Origin: Candidatus Zambryskiibacteriota bacterium
GTDB lineage: Bacteria; Patescibacteriota; Minisyncoccia; Phycocordibacterales; Zambryskibacteraceae
NCBI GenBank assembly: GCA_024654145.1
Contig: JANLIM010000057.1
Location: 1 to 9,696, forward strand
Direction of reading: 5' to 3'
Length of the DNA stretch: 9,696 bases
In this document: positions 6,642-9,696 of the stretch, in pieces
Layout of the letters: each line of letters opens with the position of its first letter
Numbering within the stretch: the stretch's first letter is position 1
Position numbers and translations under genes: made by a program
Notes under the pieces: model-generated
Seen by the model: only the letters and a program-made list of their open reading frames with translations
What the model was told of the DNA's origin: nothing
Databases searched by the model: none

Positions 6642-6687
6642 TCCCACACACCTTATTAACATTATTTCCTATATATTTCCACATGTT

Positions 6688-8031
6688 CTACACAGTTATA
6701 AGACCACGTATTTGATTAATTTCCTCAAGTAAATTTTGGTCTTGTTTGAGGTCAGTTTTAATTTTTTCACAAGAGTGGATGACAGTTGTGTGATCTCTTC
6801 CACCCAATTTTTGTCCAATTGCAGGATAAGAGATATTAAAGTCCTCTCGCAAAATATACATAATGATTTGGCGGGGACGAATTACCTCTTTATGTCTCGT
6901 TTTCTCATAAATACTCTCTTCTTTGATATTGAAGAAGTCTGCGATGATTCTTACCACATCTTTAACAGCTACAGTTTTCTTTGGTTTTATATTGTTTTTA
7001 ATATAATTTCTAACATCTACCATAGAAAGTTCTTTGCCTTTAAGCTCAGCTTGGCAAAGTAGAGAGTTAACAGCACCTTCAAGCTCACGAATGTTTCCGT
7101 TTATAGAGTGAGCAAGGTAATCAATTATTTCAGGAGAGAGCACAATCCCTTGTTGTACAGCTTTAGCAGATATAATAGCTATTCTTGATTCTTTGTCTGG
7201 CGCAGGGATGTCCACTGTCATACCAGCTGCTAAGCGCGATTTAAGCCTATCCTCAAGACCAGTGATAAAGTGTGGGTGCTTATCTGAAGAGAATATAATC
7301 TGCCTATTGTTGTCATAAAGAGTGTTAAAGAGGTGGAAAAGCTCTTCTTGAAACTTCTGTTTGTCGGAGAAAAACTGTATGTCATCTACTATCAGTACAT
7401 CATATTTCCTGTATTTCTCCTTAAATACGTTCATTTTTTGGTTTTGGAGGGCATTCATACAGTCCTGGCCGAATTGCTCTGATGTCATGTAATAAACTTT
7501 CTTACTGGGAGTTGTGGCCTTCACGTGGTTACCTATAGCTTGGATAAGATGGGTCTTGCCGTGCCCTGTAGAACCGTAGATGAAGAGAGGGTTATACATG
7601 ATGCCAGGCTTTTTAATCACAGCCTGAGCCGCTGCATGAGCTAGTTCGTTAAATGGACCAATTACAAAGCTTTCGAAGGTGTAGCGCGGGTTAAGATTGT
7701 CATCTTTGTTAACCTCTACCTCAGGAAGAGGAAGTTCTTTGGTACCAACTTCCTTTTGTACACGGTCGTCTCTACGCCTGGACTCCTCTTTATTCACCAC
7801 ATATTCAACAGCGTGCACAGAACTTTCAAGGTTTCTTAGACTACGAAGTATCATATTATGGTACTTCGTCAGAAGCCACTCTTTTACAAAGGCATTAGGT
7901 ACAGAAAGGACTATTACTCCCCCATCTTCCTTAACAATACGAGTATCTTTAAACCAAGTTGTGAAATTTGCGTTAGAGATTCCTAGTTCCATTTCCACTA
8001 ATACTTTTTGCCAGAGTTGTTTGTAATCCAT
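6688..8031 (-). CDS. dnaA: Chromosomal replication initiator protein DnaA
   Basis: DnaA binds DnaA boxes and unwinds the origin as an ATP-dependent oligomer. With the start at 8031 the protein has 447 residues. Domain I (1-80, LWQKVLVEMELGISNANFTTWF) is followed by a short linker (81-115). The AAA+ domain has Walker A GSTGHGKT (153-160), Walker B VLIVDD (212-217) and the box VII segment DRLKSRLAAG (261-270) with the likely Arg finger Arg266. Domain IV contains the DNA-binding signature GGRDHTTVIHS (410-420). An in-frame upstream ATG at 8094 would add 21 residues, but DnaA proteins normally begin as at 8031, with LW in the first helix. There is no Shine-Dalgarno. A TATACT 18 bases upstream suggests a leader of about 12 nt. 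Confidence 0.98.
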   Translation of the reverse strand: MDYKQLWQKVLVEMELGISNANFTTWFKDTRIVKEDGGVIVLSVPNAFVKEWLLTKYHNMILRSLRNLESSVHAVEYVVNKEESRRRDDRVQKEVGTKELPLPEVEVNKDDNLNPRYTFESFVIGPFNELAHAAAQAVIKKPGIMYNPLFIYGSTGHGKTHLIQAIGNHVKATTPSKKVYYMTSEQFGQDCMNALQNQKMNVFKEKYRKYDVLIVDDIQFFSDKQKFQEELFHLFNTLYDNNRQIIFSSDKHPHFITGLEDRLKSRLAAGMTVDIPAPDKESRIAIISAKAVQQGIVLSPEIIDYLAHSINGNIRELEGAVNSLLCQAELKGKELSMVDVRNYIKNNIKPKKTVAVKDVVRIIADFFNIKEESIYEKTRHKEVIRPRQIIMYILREDFNISYPAIGQKLGGRDHTTVIHSCEKIKTDLKQDQNLLEEINQIRGLITV

Positions 8032-8049
8032 TTGTATTTTGTTGCTTAC

Positions 8050-8055
8050 AGTATA
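8050..8055 (-). promoter_or_regulatory. Possible dnaA promoter -10
   Basis: The minus strand reads TATACT (5 of 6) 18 bases before the dnaA ATG. The -35 is weak (TTTTTA at 16 bases). The distance to the ATG resembles that of the dnaN -10 (20 bases), which supports short, Shine-Dalgarno-free leaders for both genes. Confidence 0.4.
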
Positions 8056-8079
8056 GCCTTTGAAAGCGAGATAAAAAGC

Positions 8080-8108
8080 TTGTAATACAGCCAAAAAGTG
8101 TTTATAAT
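8080..8108 (+). promoter_or_regulatory. rpmH operon promoter
   Basis: TTGTAA (8080-8085, 4 of 6) is followed after 17 bases by a perfect TATAAT (8103-8108). Transcription should start near 8115, leaving a leader of about 18 nt before the rpmH ATG. The -10 lies within the first copy of a DnaA-box-like tandem repeat. Confidence 0.7.
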
Positions 8109-8119
8109 GTGTTTATAAC
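8098..8119 (+). repeat. Tandem 11-bp repeat resembling DnaA boxes
   Basis: GTGTTTATAAT (8098-8108) is followed directly by GTGTTTATAAC (8109-8119). Each contains TGTTTATAA, one mismatch from TGTGNAWAA, the reverse complement of the relaxed DnaA box. The 11-bp period is about one helical turn, so bound proteins would lie on one face. The pair covers the -10 and start site of the rpmH promoter in the 101-base gap shared with dnaA. Confidence 0.6.
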
Positions 8120-8132
8120 CTGTTAGTAAAAA

Positions 8133-8267
8133 ATGTCTACAACATACCAACCAAAGAAGCGCAAGAGGGCTCGCAAACACGGGTTCCTTTCTCGCCAGAA
8201 GACTTCTACCGGCAAGCGTACTATCCGTGCCCGGAGGCGCAAAGGCCGCTCCAAGCTCGCTGTTTAG
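8133..8267 (+). CDS. rpmH: 50S ribosomal protein L34
   Basis: L34 is a very small, basic protein of the large ribosomal subunit that binds 23S rRNA. The 44 residues begin MSTTYQPKKRKRARKHGF and end RKGRSKLAV, matching the family's QPxxRKRxRxHGF...RRRKGRxxL pattern and length. It diverges from dnaA across 101 bases, the classic arrangement near origins. There is no Shine-Dalgarno before the ATG. The TAG stop is followed immediately, in the same frame, by the rnpA ATG. Confidence 0.98.
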   Translation: MSTTYQPKKRKRARKHGFLSRQKTSTGKRTIRARRRKGRSKLAV

Positions 8268-8519
8268 ATGAACCATTTTTATTTACGCACGAAACCTTCC
8301 CCTACAGTCCGTATAATTATATCTGTTTCCAAAAAGGTTTCTAAAAAAGCGGTAACTAGGAACACAATCAAGCGTCGTGTACGTGCTGTCATGAGTAAAA
8401 TAAAAAAGGACCTTAAACCAAGAGAATTTCTTATAGTAGCAAAACCTAGTGCAGAAAATATTAAAGGCAAAGTTCTAGAGAGCGAAATAAAGTCGTTAGT
8501 TGTAAGTTGGCTATTGTAG
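8268..8519 (+). CDS. rnpA: Ribonuclease P protein component (short form)
   Basis: RnpA is the protein subunit of RNase P, which with its catalytic RNA removes tRNA 5' leaders. The signature helix is clear: VSKKVSKKAVTRNTIKRRVRAVM (about 20-42), including the RNxIKRRxR motif, followed by FLIVAKPSA (54-62) and a C-terminal helix. At 83 residues it is shorter than the usual 105-125. The first helix, typically RLxxxxDFxxVxxxG, is missing. An earlier start is impossible, because the codon just before the ATG is the rpmH TAG in the same frame. Translation probably depends on ribosomes finishing rpmH. Motifs and its place between rpmH and yidC make the call secure. Confidence 0.95.
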   Translation: MNHFYLRTKPSPTVRIIISVSKKVSKKAVTRNTIKRRVRAVMSKIKKDLKPREFLIVAKPSAENIKGKVLESEIKSLVVSWLL

Positions 8520-8533
8520 GTTATGATAATGTG

Positions 8534-9250
8534 ATGTCAGCAATCTACCACACGTTTTTTTATGACCCAATATATAACTTTCTCATCTTTTTGTTCCAAG
8601 TTTTCCCTTGGGCAGATGCAGGTATTATTGTTATCCTACTTACAATAATAGTGCGCCTGGCTCTCTTCCCACTTTCTCGTAAAGCGGTGCTAACACAGGT
8701 CAAAATGGCCGAGATTGGACCAGATCTTACCGAGATCAAGGAGAAATATAAGGGAAATTCGGAGGAGCAGGCTCGCCGCACTCTCGCTTTATACAAGGAG
8801 CGTGGAGTCAATCCTTTTTCCGGCATTCTCGTGATTATTATCCAGATCCCAATCATCCTCGCTCTCTACCAGATATTCATACACTTCCCTGAAGTAAATG
8901 CTGCCCTACTTTACGCTTTCGTTTCGGTGCCAGAAAATATCAATACTACGTTCCTAGGTCTTATAGACATCACTGCTAAGAGTGCAGTTATAGCGGTTCT
9001 CGCTGCAGCATCCACTTACTTCCAATTTCAAGTTTCTATGAAGGGACAGAAGGAGCCTAAAGGTAATTCTTTTGGTGACAATCTCACACGCAGTATGCAG
9101 AAACAAATGAAGTACTTCTTCCCCGTCATTGTCTTCTTTATCTCCTACAACATTTCAGGTGTGATTGCTCTTTATTGGCTTACTACCAACCTTTTCAGTA
9201 TCGGCCAGGAACTCTTTGTCAAACGCAGTATTAAAACTCAGGAAGCCTAA
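8534..9250 (+). CDS. yidC: Membrane protein insertase YidC/Oxa1 family
   Basis: YidC inserts membrane proteins, alone or with SecYEG. The ATG at 8534 gives 238 residues: an N-terminal segment YHTFFYDPIYNFLIFLF, a helix at about 28-48 with Arg41 (the conserved hydrophilic-groove Arg), the cytoplasmic hairpin with KMAEIGPDLTEIKEKY and ALYKERGVNPFSG (57-97), then hydrophobic segments at about 98-118, 150-166 and 195-225 ending YWLTTNLFSIGQE. It is the short form, without the large periplasmic domain or a lipobox. An in-frame TTG at 8507 and a GTG at 8531 are alternative starts; the ATG is preferred because the homologous core begins just after it. It starts 14 bases after the rnpA stop, in the same operon. 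Its last 20 bases overlap the convergent gene. Confidence 0.95.
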   Translation: MSAIYHTFFYDPIYNFLIFLFQVFPWADAGIIVILLTIIVRLALFPLSRKAVLTQVKMAEIGPDLTEIKEKYKGNSEEQARRTLALYKERGVNPFSGILVIIIQIPIILALYQIFIHFPEVNAALLYAFVSVPENINTTFLGLIDITAKSAVIAVLAAASTYFQFQVSMKGQKEPKGNSFGDNLTRSMQKQMKYFFPVIVFFISYNISGVIALYWLTTNLFSIGQELFVKRSIKTQEA

Positions 9251-9696
9251 GGGCCCACAAGGAAAGGTCAGTTTTGTTTATAAATAGAAGATAATCTTCA
9301 TTTGGAGAAAGTGTGGGCTCAGTGATATCAAGGTCGAGATTGAATGTAGTCTTTGGCTCAACTAAAACATTTGCAATTTGTGTACTGGTGTTAAAAAGCC
9401 AGATATTGTCGATGAAATGAGTTGATCCTGCATACCAACTGTCAGGCAACTGCCCAATCAAGTTTGTGGGTACACCACATATAACAAGATTAGTATTATT
9501 TGTACTCCAAACACATTTACTAGCAATAGTCGCTGGGGTTAATTCAGAGATAATCTCACCACGCTCATTTTGAGCCAAGAGAATAGTATTTTCGCTACCA
9601 GAATGTGAATACAAGATTCTATTACCTGAATTGTTTGGGGTCACCACAAGGCCATTAAGTGGACCTAAAATCCTTGCAAGAGCTCCATTAACGGTA
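9231..9696 (-). CDS. Beta-propeller (TolB/WD40-like) protein, C-terminal part
   Basis: The frame stays open to the window edge, so only the last 154 or so residues are visible and no start can be chosen. The visible sequence has repeated propeller-blade patterns: NSGNRILYSHSGSENTILLA, then IDNIWLFNTSTQIANVL, then DITEPTLSPNEDYLLFINKTDLSLWALRL, which is the SPxxxYLLFxxxxDxxLW form of TolB/PD40 repeats. Such proteins in small bacteria are often anchored in the membrane with the propeller outside; that is knowledge of the family and the anchor is not visible here. Frequent Asn-X-Ser/Thr gives it a polar surface. Its stop lies inside yidC. Function cannot be assigned; a periplasmic or surface binding role is a guess. 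Confidence 0.65.
   Translation of the reverse strand, partial: TVNGALARILGPLNGLVVTPNNSGNRILYSHSGSENTILLAQNERGEIISELTPATIASKCVWSTNNTNLVICGVPTNLIGQLPDSWYAGSTHFIDNIWLFNTSTQIANVLVEPKTTFNLDLDITEPTLSPNEDYLLFINKTDLSLWALRLPEF

Larger units (their letters stand above)
6487..6687. other. oriC: Candidate replication origin (dnaA-dnaN intergenic region)
   Basis: This AT-rich 201-base gap holds sites close to the DnaA box. TTTTCCACA (minus, 6523-6531) fits TTWTNCACA fully. TTATCCCCA (minus, 6584-6592) and ATTTCCACA (plus, 6675-6683) each have one mismatch. TTCTACACA (plus, 6686-6694, overlapping the dnaA 3' end) also has one mismatch. A 12-bp-arm hairpin lies at 6614-6641. The AT-rich stretch next to dnaN could serve as the unwinding element. 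Origins commonly lie beside dnaA. The dnaA-rpmH gap is the rival location. Confidence 0.55.

Noticed and set aside
8032..8094. N-terminal extension of DnaA from an upstream ATG
   Set aside because: The 21 extra residues do not resemble DnaA domain I, which begins at the ATG at 8031. The extension would also cover the probable -10.
8507..8533. TTG start for YidC overlapping rnpA
   Set aside because: It is possible, but the ATG at 8534 directly precedes the conserved core and the added residues show no family pattern.
761..9250. Reassigned TGA codon, as in some related phyla
   Set aside because: All conserved genes read through full length without any internal TGA, so the standard code fits.
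1..9696. CRISPR arrays, tRNA or rRNA genes, insertion sequences
   Set aside because: I looked on both strands and saw no spaced direct repeats, no cloverleaf with an acceptor stem, and no transposase.

Overview
The window reads as a chromosomal replication-origin neighbourhood of a small-genome bacterium. It is probably a member of the Candidate Phyla Radiation (Patescibacteria, Parcubacteria-like). That is inference from short, pared-down housekeeping proteins (83-aa RnpA, 44-aa L34, 238-aa YidC, 86-aa DciA-like protein), near-absent Shine-Dalgarno sequences, tight packing with overlapping convergent genes, and protein styles I remember from that group. No marker settles the lineage. The genetic code looks standard.

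Layout, left to right. (1) 49-721: a GC-rich gene on the minus strand with a textbook sigma70 promoter, an ~89-nt leader holding two hairpins, and the only perfect AGGAGG in the window. Its composition differs sharply from everything else. (2) 761-1478: ruvC and a 60-aa extremely acidic protein, plus strand. (3) 1475-2836: tyrS, minus strand, converging on the acidic gene with a 4-bp overlap. (4) 2873-5118: a REP-like double hairpin that runs into the start codon of a class A penicillin-binding protein (plus strand). (5) 5119-8031: dnaA, dnaN and a small DUF721/DciA-like gene, all minus strand. The dnaA-dnaN gap carries DnaA-box-like sites and a 12-bp-arm hairpin and is the best candidate origin. 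(6) 8133-9250: rpmH, rnpA and yidC, plus strand, diverging from dnaA in the classic arrangement. (7) 9231-9696: the C-terminal part of a beta-propeller-like protein, minus strand, overlapping the end of yidC by 20 bp and running off the window.

How the genes fit together: DnaA opens the origin, DnaN is the sliding clamp, and the DciA-like protein may serve helicase loading, so the minus-strand block looks like a compact replication-initiation module. No recF or gyrB is present. The divergent block supplies a ribosomal protein, the RNase P protein and the membrane insertase. RuvC, TyrRS and PBP1A are ordinary housekeeping genes. The most unusual items are the GC-rich cassette at the left end, the repeat that forms the PBP start region, the in-frame TAG-ATG junction between rpmH and a short RnpA, and the DnaA-box-like tandem repeat over the rpmH promoter. 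No intergenic stretch exceeds 300 bases.
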